64,000 nucleotides of DNA from Metabacillus litoralis (GCF_003667825.1 NZ_CP033043.1:5166625-5230624), one strand, 5' to 3'. Positions 8,807 to 18,285 are shown, counted from the stretch's first letter. The notes: generated from the letters alone by a model not told the origin. A program made the numbers and translations.

Positions 8807-10147
8807 ATGTTTAAGAAAAAATGGACAAATTCTGTTTTAGCACTTTCGATTGCTTCAGGAATGCTACTTGCGGGCTGTAGCGGTGGAGATGAAAAAGCTT
8901 CAACACCAAAGGATTCAGGGGGGAATTCAGATGAACCTGTGAAGATTACCTTCTGGGATGAGAATGCAAGTCCAGAACGTACACCTTTATGGGAAGAGGT
9001 TATTAAACAGTTCGAGGAATCAAATCCAACGATCGATGTTGAGTATGTTGGAATTCCAAATAAGTCGGCAAAGTCTAAATATGACGCAGCTATTGCAGCA
9101 AATGATACACCGGATGTTGGATCTGTTCAAACAACATGGTTGCCAGAGTTCGCCATTCGCGATGCATTACTACCTTTGGATGAGTATTTTAGTAAGTCTG
9201 AATTAAAGGATAAAATTAACTCAAACGCAATTGATATTAATAAAAAAATCACACAAGATGGCAAACTTTATGGTATTCCATATGCTCAAAATTTAGATAC
9301 AATCTGGATTCGTACAGATTGGTTTGAGGAAGCAGGAGTAAAAGAACCAGAAACATTTGATGAGTTTTTTACAGCTGTTGAAAAAATGACGGACAAAGAA
9401 AATGGACGCTATGGATATACAATCCGTGGAGGGGCAGGAGGATCTTTTCAACTACAGCGTTTAATGTTTGCTTATAGTGGCTTAGATTATTTTGCTGAGG
9501 ATGGCACTGTAAACATCAATGACCCTAAACACGTAGAATTCGTTGAAAAATATCTCTCTTATTATGAAAAGTATACTCCGAAGAGTGATATCACAAATGG
9601 CTATAAGGAAATGATCGCTGGATTTGATACTGGTGTAGTCGCAATGGTACACCACAATGTTGGTTCTTATGGAGAGCATAAGAAGTCATTGGAAGAAGGG
9701 ACTTTTAAGACCATACCCCTTCCTAAGACAGAAGATGGTAAATACGTAGCTGAAGGTGGAAACGCTGTCAATGTTGCGGTCTTTAAGAAAACAGAACATC
9801 CTGATGCTGCTTGGAAGTTTGTTGAATTTGTTAACTCTGTAGAAGCCCAAAGCTTATGGAATGAGTCTACAGGACAAATCCCAACAAATGCCGATGTATT
9901 AGATGATGAATGGGTACAAAATGCACAGCATATCAAGGTAGCATTTGAAGTTTACGAAAATCCTGACACAAAACTTTACGAACCACCTTTCTATTTACCA
10001 GACTATCGTTCGATTCTTGATAATATCGTAGATCCTGGAATTCAACAAGTAATGAGTAAAGAAAAATCTGCACAAGAATTTCTGGATGAATGGGCAAAAG
10101 CAATTGAAGATTCAAAAACAAAATATGATGAAACGTTTAACAAATAA
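8807..10147 (+). CDS. Sugar ABC transporter substrate-binding lipoprotein (second pectin-locus copy)
   Basis: This is the extracytoplasmic ligand-binding lipoprotein of the importer, 446 aa. The signal peptide ends in lipobox LLAGC with the acylated Cys at 24, followed by a Ser/Gly/Asp-rich linker and the family 1 binding fold. It is strongly similar along its whole length to the protein at 3046-4371, showing a local duplication. It has its own AAGGGGGG ribosome site, and an inverted repeat just after its stop codon probably stabilises the upstream mRNA so that binding protein is made in excess over permease. The likely ligand is an oligogalacturonide or unsaturated pectin oligosaccharide, from genomic context. 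Confidence 0.93.
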   Translation: MFKKKWTNSVLALSIASGMLLAGCSGGDEKASTPKDSGGNSDEPVKITFWDENASPERTPLWEEVIKQFEESNPTIDVEYVGIPNKSAKSKYDAAIAANDTPDVGSVQTTWLPEFAIRDALLPLDEYFSKSELKDKINSNAIDINKKITQDGKLYGIPYAQNLDTIWIRTDWFEEAGVKEPETFDEFFTAVEKMTDKENGRYGYTIRGGAGGSFQLQRLMFAYSGLDYFAEDGTVNINDPKHVEFVEKYLSYYEKYTPKSDITNGYKEMIAGFDTGVVAMVHHNVGSYGEHKKSLEEGTFKTIPLPKTEDGKYVAEGGNAVNVAVFKKTEHPDAAWKFVEFVNSVEAQSLWNESTGQIPTNADVLDDEWVQNAQHIKVAFEVYENPDTKLYEPPFYLPDYRSILDNIVDPGIQQVMSKEKSAQEFLDEWAKAIEDSKTKYDETFNK

Positions 10148-10163
10148 TCGTTAACGTCAAAAC

Positions 10164-10199
10164 ATTCATTCAGTGAGGCATTGTCTTCACTGAATGAAT
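10164..10199 (+). repeat. Intercistronic hairpin after the binding-protein gene
   Basis: A 13-bp perfect inverted repeat (ATTCATTCAGTGA / TCACTGAATGAAT) with a 10-base loop lies 16 bases past the stop. No T run follows, so it is more likely an mRNA-stabilising or partial-attenuation hairpin than a full terminator. Confidence 0.7.
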
Positions 10200-10309
10200 C
10201 ACTTTGGTAGAGATGGTAGATCAATCCACCTTTAAGTTTTTAGTGTTAGGTCATATGAATGGTTTTGACTATTTTTCAAGGAAAATTTTCAAGCAAAGGG
10301 GAATGAGTA

Positions 10310-11419
10310 ATGAAAAACACAAAAGAAAAAATGGTAACGGAAACTCCTTTATTAATGGCGGAAAAGGCATGTCAAGCTTTAATGCAAACCTTTCGTCCAG
10401 AGGAACTGCCACCAGTCAATGAATTCCATTATCATCAGGGTGTATTTCTGTATGGAATGTATAGAGTCTATCAAGCTACTGGTAAAAAAGAATACTTTAA
10501 TTATGTGAAAGGCTACTTTGATCACTTAATTGATGAGTATGGAAATGTCCGTTTTGAAAGAGACCAGTTAGACTCTACAATGGCAGGAATTCTCTTGTTT
10601 CCATTATATGAAGAAACAAAAGATCAAAGATATATGATTGCAGCGAAACGTTTAAGAAGCGCACTTGATACAATTAACAGAACTTCTGAGAATGGATTCT
10701 GGCACAAGGAAAAATATCCTTATCAAATGTGGCTAGATGGACTATTTATGGGTGGACCGTTCATGCTTCTTTATAGCCAGCATTTTCATGAAGAAGAACT
10801 AATTCAAACGGTACTTTTACAAGAAAAGCTGATGCGAAAGCACATGATGGATGAAAAAACGGGTCTGCTTTACCATGCCTGGGATGAGAAGAAGGTTCAG
10901 CCATGGGCAAATTCTGAAACAGGTTGTTCACCAGAATTTTGGGGGCGTTCCGTTGGCTGGTACGGCACGGCGTTGATTGACTTATTAGAGATCTTAGCTG
11001 ATAGGAAGAGAGGACAAGAAGAGTTAATTCAATCTCTCCAACATTTTATATCGGCAATAGTAAAATTCCAAGAAGATAAAACGGGTTTATGGTATCAAAT
11101 TGTTGATAAAGGTGATCTTGAAGACAACTGGTTAGAATCCTCTAGCTCTGCATTGTTCATCTATTTTATAGCAAAAGCTCTTAAACATGGCTATGTTGAT
11201 GACTCCTATCGCCAAGTAGTAGATAAGGCTTATAAAGGATTATTAGAGCACATGGTGGTAGAAAATGAAACAACACTCACGTTAAGTGGAATTTGTATTG
11301 GAACTTCTGCTGGGGTGTATGATTATTATGTTGAACGTCCAACTTCCGAAAATGACTTACATGGAATGGGTGCGTTTATTTTGGGAAGCATGGCGTATTA
11401 CGATCTTATTAAGGAATGA
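10310..11419 (+). CDS. Unsaturated uronyl hydrolase, GH88/GH105 family (YteR/YesR-like)
   Basis: This 369-aa cytoplasmic (alpha/alpha)6-barrel hydrolase has no signal peptide. Family-like segments include NEFHYHQGVFLYGMYRVYQATGK near residue 40, the YPYQMWLDGLFMGGPF segment near residue 140 with the conserved Asp, GRSVGWYGTALIDLLE near residue 220, and WLESSSSALFIYFIAKAL. It should remove the 4,5-unsaturated uronic acid from the non-reducing end of lyase products by water addition to the double bond. Start ATG 10310 follows AAAGGGGA. It lies downstream of the importer genes and probably shares their transcript through the 10164-10199 hairpin. Galacturonyl versus rhamnogalacturonyl specificity cannot be settled. 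Confidence 0.9.
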   Translation: MKNTKEKMVTETPLLMAEKACQALMQTFRPEELPPVNEFHYHQGVFLYGMYRVYQATGKKEYFNYVKGYFDHLIDEYGNVRFERDQLDSTMAGILLFPLYEETKDQRYMIAAKRLRSALDTINRTSENGFWHKEKYPYQMWLDGLFMGGPFMLLYSQHFHEEELIQTVLLQEKLMRKHMMDEKTGLLYHAWDEKKVQPWANSETGCSPEFWGRSVGWYGTALIDLLEILADRKRGQEELIQSLQHFISAIVKFQEDKTGLWYQIVDKGDLEDNWLESSSSALFIYFIAKALKHGYVDDSYRQVVDKAYKGLLEHMVVENETTLTLSGICIGTSAGVYDYYVERPTSENDLHGMGAFILGSMAYYDLIKE

Positions 11420-11551
11420 TTTTGGGCAAAACATTTTTAATATCAAGGGAAGTTATGAAACTTTACTTATTTCTTTATGAGGCATAAGTAAAGTTTTCTC
11501 TATATTATCAAGGTAAAACATTATTGGATATATTAACTTCTCATAACGAAT

Positions 11552-11588
11552 AGAGAAGCTTCCACACCACGTCAATGGAAGCTTTTGT
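11552..11588 (+). terminator. Terminators between the hydrolase gene and the sensor kinase
   Basis: AAGCTTCCA (11554-11562) pairs with TGGAAGCTT (11574-11582), followed by TTGTTT. A second stem-loop lies upstream at 11457-11498 (AAACTTTACTTA / TAAGTAAAGTTT). Together they end the importer operon in the 308-base gap. The rest of the gap, 11589-11727, should contain the kinase promoter, but no confident -35/-10 pair is visible. Confidence 0.75.
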
Positions 11589-11727
11589 TTCAACTATAGG
11601 AAGGAAGATTTAGAAGGGACTATATATTAAAAATTAAGAAAATTTTGTTTACCGCATACATATTATCGGTTATTGTTGAAGTAGAAGAGAGTCTGACTTC
11701 TATTTTTGTTTTTATAGGAGAACATAT

Positions 11728-13524
11728 GTGATGATTATAAAAATAAAGAATTTTATTCGAAAATATCTTTTATACTCGATTAAATCCACGATTAACACTC
11801 TCTATTTACCTATCATTATTATTTTTATATCCGTTTCGGGATGGGTATCATCTATGCTTGCCACCGCACAAATTGAAGAAAATGCATATAAAAATGTAAA
11901 TGATACGATTTTCCAAACAAAAAATTATTTGGATTATATGCTTTCGGATGTTTTTCAGCAACTAGTTTCTGTTTCTAGTGATCCAAGAATTTTAAACTTA
12001 GTTGGCATGATAGAGTCAGAAATTAAACCAGAGTATTATGTAGAGATTGACAGGAGCTTACAGCTTGTATATTCCCGCTATAATGTCATACTTGAATCCG
12101 TCCTAATAGATCTAAATCAAGGTGAGTTTTTGCTTTATCATAGTGATCATTCCTCTAACCCGTTTGTTCCATATGATCAATATTTTGAACAATATAATGG
12201 AAGCAAAGAGGGGTTTTATTGGAGAAATATCCATGAAGATCAAATATTTAATACAAATGATCAAGTGATGTCAGTATTTAGATTAATTGAAACAGCAGAT
12301 AAAGGAATCATACTATTTAATTTACGGGACGAGTTTTTTGAACAGGTGTTGAACAAATCATTAATTGGAAAAAATGGCTATCTCACCCTTATCAGTCCAA
12401 ATGGTAATTATGAATCTAAAGTTGTTCAAAAGGAATATCGACTAGATCATGAAACTCTTTCTTCTCTTCAGAATACAAAAAAAGAGAGCGGGCAATTCAC
12501 TTATGAAAGCGCTACCGGAGAAGATGTAATTGTGATTTATGATACAATCGAGGCGAATAATTGGAAATTAGCAGCAGTCGTACCTGAAAATGAAATTTTA
12601 AATAAAGTAGACTATATTAAACATTCCACTGTTTTTTTTATCTTAATGATGGTTGTAAGTGCAATATTTTTAACAAGCTTAGTTGGTAAATATATCTCAA
12701 AACCATTTGAAAAAATGGCTGAACACATGCGCACAATTAATAAAAAAAACCTAGAATTTTATGATGAAACATCTGGTCCGGAAGAAATGAAAATTCTTCA
12801 TAAAGGTTTTAAAGAATTGTTTTACCGAATTCAGACATTAATGGATCAGATCCGATTAGAGCAGGAGGAAAAACGGCAATTAGAATTTGCTGTTATGCAT
12901 GCCCAAATTAATCCACATTTTCTTTATAATACGCTTTATTCAATTAAAGGTTTATGTGATATGGGTCTTAATAAGGATGCTAGTCAAATGGTAAGTGCTC
13001 TCTCAAGCTTTTTCCGGATCGGTATAAGTAAGGGGAAAGAGATTATTTCTATTAAGGAAGAGATTGAACATATTGAGCATTATTTATTCATTCAGGAAAT
13101 GCGTTATGGTGATGACTTCTCTTACGAGGTTAGCATTGATCAAGAAATTCAATCATATAACATTATTAAACTTTCATTGCAGCCGCTAATTGAAAATGCT
13201 ATTTACCACGGTGTTAAACAAAAAAGAGGTCAAGGTAAGATTATAATTAGGGGTTTTCAAACAGATGAAACGATTTGCTTAGAGGTTGCTGATAATGGAA
13301 ATGGAATCAATAAAGAAAAATTAATAGAAATTTCAAGAGAAATGGAAGCTTCCTTTCAAGAAAAAAAGAGTTATATTGGGATAGGACTAAAAAGTGTGAA
13401 TGAACGTATTAAAATTCACTTTGGAAAAGAGTACGGTTTATCGATTTCCAGTGAGCCTGCTAAAGGGACAGTGGTGAGTATTATTATTCCCAAAACAAAA
13501 GGGGAGATGAACGAGAATGTATAA
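11728..13524 (+). CDS. Sensor histidine kinase, YesM/LytS type
   Basis: This membrane sensor kinase of 598 aa has one helix at about residues 23-45, an extracytoplasmic sensing domain to about 300, a second helix at 300-320, a HAMP linker, then a His_kinase (PF06580-type) domain. The phospho-acceptor is His397 in INPHFLYNTLYS. The ATPase domain shows PLIENAIYHG (N box) and DNGNGI plus GIGLKSVNER (G boxes). It overlaps the response regulator by eight bases. The pair is surrounded by pectin genes, so the sensed signal is probably a pectin oligosaccharide, perhaps through the binding proteins as in related systems; that is inference. GTG 11728 and ATG 11731 are both plausible starts behind TAGGAGA. 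Confidence 0.93.
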   Translation: MMIIKIKNFIRKYLLYSIKSTINTLYLPIIIIFISVSGWVSSMLATAQIEENAYKNVNDTIFQTKNYLDYMLSDVFQQLVSVSSDPRILNLVGMIESEIKPEYYVEIDRSLQLVYSRYNVILESVLIDLNQGEFLLYHSDHSSNPFVPYDQYFEQYNGSKEGFYWRNIHEDQIFNTNDQVMSVFRLIETADKGIILFNLRDEFFEQVLNKSLIGKNGYLTLISPNGNYESKVVQKEYRLDHETLSSLQNTKKESGQFTYESATGEDVIVIYDTIEANNWKLAAVVPENEILNKVDYIKHSTVFFILMMVVSAIFLTSLVGKYISKPFEKMAEHMRTINKKNLEFYDETSGPEEMKILHKGFKELFYRIQTLMDQIRLEQEEKRQLEFAVMHAQINPHFLYNTLYSIKGLCDMGLNKDASQMVSALSSFFRIGISKGKEIISIKEEIEHIEHYLFIQEMRYGDDFSYEVSIDQEIQSYNIIKLSLQPLIENAIYHGVKQKRGQGKIIIRGFQTDETICLEVADNGNGINKEKLIEISREMEASFQEKKSYIGIGLKSVNERIKIHFGKEYGLSISSEPAKGTVVSIIIPKTKGEMNENV

Positions 13525-15061
13525 GTTGATTGTTGTTGAAGATGATCGCATTATTCGGCGGGGAATTTGTCAGTCAATCAAATGGGAAGACCATGGTTTT
13601 ATTGTTGCAGGGGAAGCAGGAGATGGCGAGGTAGCACTCGATTTAATAAGAAAAGAGCAGCCGCAAGTTGTCATATCTGATATTAATATGCCATTTATGG
13701 ATGGATTAGAAATGGGGAACAAAATAAAAGAAATTAGTCCGAAAACAAGAATTATTTTTCTATCAGGATATGAAGATTTCAAATATGCTCAACAAGCTAT
13801 AAAACTCAAAGCGTTTGATTATTTATTAAAGCCAGTCGATTCAGAGCAATTGCTTAACAAAGCCAAAGAAGCAGCGTCAGATTGGGAAATGGCGACGAGA
13901 GAAGAAATGAAAATCAAAGAATCCTTGCCATATCTTCAACAAAAATTTTTTCAAAGGCTGATAAATGATGGAGATCAGCGAATAGACGTGGAGAAAGAAT
14001 TAGCTGAGTTAGGAGTTGAACTAGAGGGACCATATTATGCTGCTATTCTTATTCATTCTTCTATTCGTTTAGATGAAGAAAGGAAAAAAAGCCTCATAGA
14101 TATCAGTTCCTCTCTTTTCTCAAATGGAAGTTTTAGTGTAGTAAGAATTGATTCAAATGAGTGTACTGTTTTTTTATCACTAAAAGATGAAGGTGATGTA
14201 AGGAAAGGACAGTTAGCTCAAAAGATAATTGAGTCCTTAAATTTTGTAGAAGATGCTGTCACAATTACGCTTGGTCGATCATACCCAAATGTATTTGAAA
14301 TCGGAAAGTCTCTAGTAGAAACCCGATTAGCGATGGATTTAAAACATATTATGGGAAAAGGTAAGGTTTTTTCTTTTGAAGATACCGTATCAAGTAAAGA
14401 AGAAAAAGAGTGCTTAAAAGAGCTAGAATCAGAGTTAGAAAGTCAGATTAAATTAGGTATACCTGATAAGGTAAGTGAGGCACTTGATCAACTAAATAAA
14501 GCAATTGTTGAAAGGAAGTCATTGCCATTAACTGATTTAAAAATCCTTGCTTTAAAGTTTAGTACGATGCTCTTTTTTGAAGTTGAGAAGTGGAAACAAG
14601 AGGAGCTAAAGAGCTTTAACACATCTGACGTTTATCAAGATATCCTCAAAATGGAAACCCTTTCAGAAATGATGAAAATTCTTAACAGCCTTATTTTTCA
14701 ATGGCGCAAAGAAATGAATAAAAAAGATGATAAAAATCACTTTAGCCATGTTGACCAAGCGATTAAATATATCAAGCAACATTTCCATGATAGTACGTTA
14801 ACACTAAAAAAAGTTGCTGAGTATATCCATGTTAGCACTCCATATTTAAGCAATTTATTTAAACTCGAAAAAGGGTTTAATTTTGGAGACTATTTGTTGG
14901 AAATAAGGATGAAGAAAGCGATGGAAGAATTGCGAGAAGCTGATATAAAAACGTATGAAGTATGTGAAAAAGTCGGCTATAACAACCCACAATATTTTAG
15001 TATTTGTTTTAAAAAATTCACTGGTTATACTCCTGCCGAGTATAAAAAGCAGTTTAAATAA
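13517..15061 (+). CDS. AraC-type response regulator (YesN-like)
   Basis: This is the cytoplasmic partner of the kinase before it, 514 aa. The receiver domain occupies residues 1-120, with acidic residues E8-D10, phospho-acceptor Asp55 (SDINMPFMDG) and a conserved Lys in YLLKPV. A central region of about 280 residues follows, and an AraC double helix-turn-helix fills the last 100 residues (LKKVAEYIHVSTPYLSNLFK and VCEKVGYNNPQYFSICFKK). It probably activates the esterase, permease and lyase promoters, all of which carry paired ATCTTAAAAT sites 21 bp apart, matching the two DNA-contacting helices of a dimer. The overlap with the kinase gene implies translational coupling. Confidence 0.93.
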   Translation: MYKLIVVEDDRIIRRGICQSIKWEDHGFIVAGEAGDGEVALDLIRKEQPQVVISDINMPFMDGLEMGNKIKEISPKTRIIFLSGYEDFKYAQQAIKLKAFDYLLKPVDSEQLLNKAKEAASDWEMATREEMKIKESLPYLQQKFFQRLINDGDQRIDVEKELAELGVELEGPYYAAILIHSSIRLDEERKKSLIDISSSLFSNGSFSVVRIDSNECTVFLSLKDEGDVRKGQLAQKIIESLNFVEDAVTITLGRSYPNVFEIGKSLVETRLAMDLKHIMGKGKVFSFEDTVSSKEEKECLKELESELESQIKLGIPDKVSEALDQLNKAIVERKSLPLTDLKILALKFSTMLFFEVEKWKQEELKSFNTSDVYQDILKMETLSEMMKILNSLIFQWRKEMNKKDDKNHFSHVDQAIKYIKQHFHDSTLTLKKVAEYIHVSTPYLSNLFKLEKGFNFGDYLLEIRMKKAMEELREADIKTYEVCEKVGYNNPQYFSICFKKFTGYTPAEYKKQFK

Positions 15062-15207
15062 AATGACTAAGTAAAGAACATTAGCTATGAAAGAGAAGTT
15101 GGTCAATGTAAACCAATTAGTCTTTCCTGCTGATGTTTTTTTAGTTTAGAAGAAGCTTTTCAACCTTAAGGTAATCAAACATAATTCGCTGTTTATTTTT
15201 AAAGAAT

Positions 15208-15273
15208 ATATAAAAATACTAAACAATCATCTTAAAATATTGAATATAAAATGTAAGCGTTTTCCTTTAAAAT
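15208..15273 (+). promoter_or_regulatory. Lyase-operon promoter with paired AraC-type half-sites and cre
   Basis: ATCTTAAAAT at 15229-15238 is preceded 21 bp upstream by an 8/10 match, ATATAAAAAT (15208-15217). The cre box TGTAAGCGTTTTCC (15252-15265) differs from consensus only at its last base, and TAAAAT at 15268-15273 is the -10. The proximal half-site to cre gap (13 bases) and to -10 distance (30 bases) equal those at 6885-6950. This explains most of the 315-base gap between the regulator and lyase genes; no clear hairpin terminator after the regulator was found. Confidence 0.7.
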
Positions 15274-15377
15274 GAAGTTTACTGATGGAAAGCAGAGGTG
15301 ATGCGATTGTAACTCTTTCGGACTTTCTTTTTCTCTAAGCCAGATTAAACTCTAACCATAACGGAAGGGGGAATAAA

Positions 15378-16535
15378 ATGATTGGCAAGGAGTTTTCTTC
15401 AGAAATCAAGGAGTTTTTTGATGAAAAGACAGGAAACATTGTTAAACAGTTAACATCTGATGGCTCTAATAACTTCCATTTTTATTTTACTGATAACTCT
15501 TTTTGTAAGGGTGATCAAGAAATCTATTTTTTATCGGATCGTTCATCTGAATGGCCTGAAGTCTATAATCTTTTTAAAATGAACTTAAGTAATGGGAAAA
15601 TGCAGCAGTTAACGGATGAATTAAAGGGCATCACCCCCAGCTTTCATACGAAAACTCCTGATGGTGACATAGTCGTATATGTAACAGGAAATTCACTTAA
15701 AAAGATAGAGATTTCAACACTCAAAACCACAGTGCTTTATGAAGAAAAACTAGGTATTCAATTAGGACACCCTCATATTTCTGCGGATAAAAGGTATGTT
15801 GGTATGGCTCGGAATGAAGTTGTTCCGATAGAAAGAGGGGCTAATTATAAGGGCTTTAAAGAAACAATGTATGGAATAAAAAAAGGTTGGATTACATTGA
15901 TCAGCATGGATGGGAAAGAGGTTTTTGATGTTTTTGAAGATACCCATTGGCTTGGGCATTTTCAGTTTTCTCCAATAAATAGTAGCTTGGCAATATTTTG
16001 TCATGAGGGACCGTGGAATCTTGTTCATCAACGGATTTGGCTATTAGATCTTCGTTCACGTTCACCTAAGCCCCTTTATAGGCAAGGGGAAGATGATTGT
16101 ATCGGCCATGAATTCTGGACCAGTGATGGGAAAATCTTTTTTGATAATCGCCGTAAAGGTCATGATGGTACGATTACGATTCATAAAACACAGGCAACCA
16201 TTCAGAATGCACCTTTATCGGGTCAGATTCCATTTGTGGGATTAGCCGATGATAAAGGAAACTTAATTAAACAAATAGATTTGCCTTTTTACTGCAATCA
16301 CTATCATAGCAATTATAACAATACCCTGTTAATTGGTGATGAAGTCGATGATTTAGTTTTAATAGATTTATCAGGAGAGAAGGCGACCATTAAAACGTTA
16401 TTTTCTCACAATACGAGTTGGAACACTCAAAAAACTCACTGCCATCCTACCTTCAGCTGGAACAATGAATTGATTTTATTTACTTCTGACCGCGAAGGAG
16501 CATGTAATCTTTACTTAATTGAATTACCTAAGTAA
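15378..16535 (+). CDS. Oligogalacturonate lyase (PL22-like)
   Basis: This 385-aa cytoplasmic seven-bladed beta-propeller enzyme has no signal peptide. Propeller-type repeats are visible as ITPSFHTKTPDGD, GHPHISADKRYVG, GHFQFSPINSSLA and CHPTFSWNNELILFTSDREG. Conserved His-rich loops (YCNHYHSN, HCHPTF) fit the metal site of the family. It cleaves short oligogalacturonides, often digalacturonate, by beta-elimination, feeding the 5-keto-4-deoxyuronate branch. It is the first gene of a three-gene operon with the KdgF-like cupin and pectate lyase, behind GGAAGGGGG and ATG 15378. Confidence 0.9.
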   Translation: MIGKEFSSEIKEFFDEKTGNIVKQLTSDGSNNFHFYFTDNSFCKGDQEIYFLSDRSSEWPEVYNLFKMNLSNGKMQQLTDELKGITPSFHTKTPDGDIVVYVTGNSLKKIEISTLKTTVLYEEKLGIQLGHPHISADKRYVGMARNEVVPIERGANYKGFKETMYGIKKGWITLISMDGKEVFDVFEDTHWLGHFQFSPINSSLAIFCHEGPWNLVHQRIWLLDLRSRSPKPLYRQGEDDCIGHEFWTSDGKIFFDNRRKGHDGTITIHKTQATIQNAPLSGQIPFVGLADDKGNLIKQIDLPFYCNHYHSNYNNTLLIGDEVDDLVLIDLSGEKATIKTLFSHNTSWNTQKTHCHPTFSWNNELILFTSDREGACNLYLIELPK

Positions 16536-16550
16536 ATAAGGAGTGATACT

Positions 16551-16883
16551 ATGTTTAAATATGGAAAAAGCATTGAGGCTATTTCTGTAGATGAAGGGGT
16601 ACAACGGAAGCTTTTAGGCTACGGAGGAAGCCTGATGATGACAGAGGTAGCCTTTAAAAAAGATGCTGTTGGAAGCAACCATTCTCATCCTCATGAACAG
16701 GTGAGTTATATCATTCAGGGAAGTTTTGAGTTTAATCTGAATGGAAATGTCCAAATTGTTGAAAAGGGAGACAGTGTCTACATCCCAGCAAACACACTTC
16801 ACGGTGTAAAAGCTCTTGAGGACGATTGCATTATTTTAGACGTTTTTACACCACAGCGCGAAGACTTTTTAGAAGAAAAGTAA
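16551..16883 (+). CDS. kdgF: Cupin, KdgF-like
   Basis: This small cupin of 110 aa has metal ligands visible in NHSHPHEQ (His46, His48, with Glu49/Gln50) and TLHGV (His84), the pattern of KdgF. KdgF enzymes convert 4,5-unsaturated galacturonate monomers to the linear keto form, linking lyase and hydrolase products to central uronate metabolism. It begins 15 bases after the oligogalacturonate lyase gene with an AAGGAGTGA site, so it is clearly in the same operon. The sequence is short and full length for the family. The role is well supported by neighbours, though cupins are diverse and other uronate-handling roles cannot be excluded. Confidence 0.87.
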   Translation: MFKYGKSIEAISVDEGVQRKLLGYGGSLMMTEVAFKKDAVGSNHSHPHEQVSYIIQGSFEFNLNGNVQIVEKGDSVYIPANTLHGVKALEDDCIILDVFTPQREDFLEEK

Positions 16884-16911
16884 ACGAAACCAGAGGGGAT
16901 AGGTGTAATCT

Positions 16912-18240
16912 ATGAAAAAGGCAATTAGTACAATGTTAGCAGCATCTTTATTCAGTTTTGGTCTTTCTTCCGTGTCGGCTGCTTCAAACGATTTAGGAAA
17001 AGAAGTTTTGCAATCAAAGGATGGCTGGGCCTCTTATGGAAATGGGACAACAGGTGGAAGTCAAGCTGATGAACATCATATTTATACTGTAACAAATAGA
17101 GAAGAATTGATTCGAGCACTAGGCGGTGACAATAAGACGAACGGTCAGAATCTTACACCGAAGATCATCTATGTAAAAGGAACAATCGAGCTTAATGTAG
17201 ATGAACATAATAATTTAGTTGGACCAGAATACTATGCTAATGGGACAGGGTATGATTTTAATGATTACCTTGAGGCTTATCATCCTGAAACATGGGGTTA
17301 TGAAGAGGAAGTAGAAGGTAATCTTGAGGATGCACGTGCTGGGGCTCAACAAAAACAAAAGGAACAAATTGTTATTAATGTTGGTTCAAATACATCGATC
17401 ATCGGAATTGGCAATGATGCCAAGATAATTGGGGGAAGTCTTATCTTAAGTAGAGTGGAAAACATCATTATACGCAACATAGAGTTTGAAGCACCGCGTG
17501 ACTTCTTTCCACAATGGGATCCAACAGATGGAACATATGGTGAGTGGAATTCTGAGTATGATAATGTATCGATCACCAATGGAACTGAAAACGTATGGAT
17601 CGATCATAATACATTTACTGACGGAGAACATACAGACGCTTCTTTTGGAAAATATTTTGGCCGTACCTACCAACAGCATGATGGATTGTTAGATGTAACG
17701 AACGGTTCAAACTATGTGACTATATCGTATAACAAGTTTGAAGATCACGATAAAGTGATGTTAATTGGGTCGAGTGACAGCCGAACGACAGACAAGGAAA
17801 AGTTAAAAGTAACAATCCACCATAATTATTTCAAAAATCTAACTCAGCGTTTACCCCGAGTACGATATGGGGAGGTACACGTTTATAACAACTATTATGA
17901 GTTTACAAATAACTCTGACTACAAATTCGATTATGCACTAGGCGTAGGAGTTGAATCGAAAATTTATGCAGAAAACAATTTCTTCAACTTTGATTATGAT
18001 GTAGATCCTGCTAGTATTATTCACTATTGGAAAGGAACATCTATCTATGAAGAAGGTACATTCATAAATGGAACTAGCAAGACAAATAGGGTAGACCTAG
18101 TTAAAGCCCATAATCAAGGAAATGAAGTGCAATTAAATGAAAATGTAGGCTGGAAACCATCCTTATACACGAAGTTTCATCCAACCCAGGCTGTTCCTGC
18201 CCTTGTAAAGGCAAAAGCGGGTGTAGGGAAAGTAGATTAA
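16912..18240 (+). CDS. Secreted pectate lyase, PL1 family
   Basis: This extracellular parallel beta-helix enzyme cleaves polygalacturonate by beta-elimination. The 442-aa protein has a Sec signal (positively charged MKKAIS, hydrophobic core, cleavage near ASA at about residue 24). PL1 hallmarks are the vWIDHNTF segment with its Asp/His pair, the Ca-binding acidic residues around TDASFGK and HDGLLDV, and the RLPRVRYGEVHVYNNYY strand with catalytic Arg. It is the third gene of the lyase operon, so secretion of this enzyme is co-induced with intracellular processing of its products. It lies 28 bases after kdgF and is followed by a strong terminator. Enzyme class is certain; preference for methylated pectin is unknown. 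Confidence 0.94.
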   Translation: MKKAISTMLAASLFSFGLSSVSAASNDLGKEVLQSKDGWASYGNGTTGGSQADEHHIYTVTNREELIRALGGDNKTNGQNLTPKIIYVKGTIELNVDEHNNLVGPEYYANGTGYDFNDYLEAYHPETWGYEEEVEGNLEDARAGAQQKQKEQIVINVGSNTSIIGIGNDAKIIGGSLILSRVENIIIRNIEFEAPRDFFPQWDPTDGTYGEWNSEYDNVSITNGTENVWIDHNTFTDGEHTDASFGKYFGRTYQQHDGLLDVTNGSNYVTISYNKFEDHDKVMLIGSSDSRTTDKEKLKVTIHHNYFKNLTQRLPRVRYGEVHVYNNYYEFTNNSDYKFDYALGVGVESKIYAENNFFNFDYDVDPASIIHYWKGTSIYEEGTFINGTSKTNRVDLVKAHNQGNEVQLNENVGWKPSLYTKFHPTQAVPALVKAKAGVGKVD

Positions 18241-18257
18241 TATCCTAAATTAGAAGA

Positions 18258-18285
18258 CCCGTACAGCTATGCTGACGGGTTTTTT
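18258..18285 (+). terminator. Terminator of the lyase operon
   Basis: CCCGTACAGC / GCTGACGGG stem with a TAT loop followed by TTTTTT. It is a strong Rho-independent terminator that separates the pectin locus from the toxin-antitoxin pair. Confidence 0.9.
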
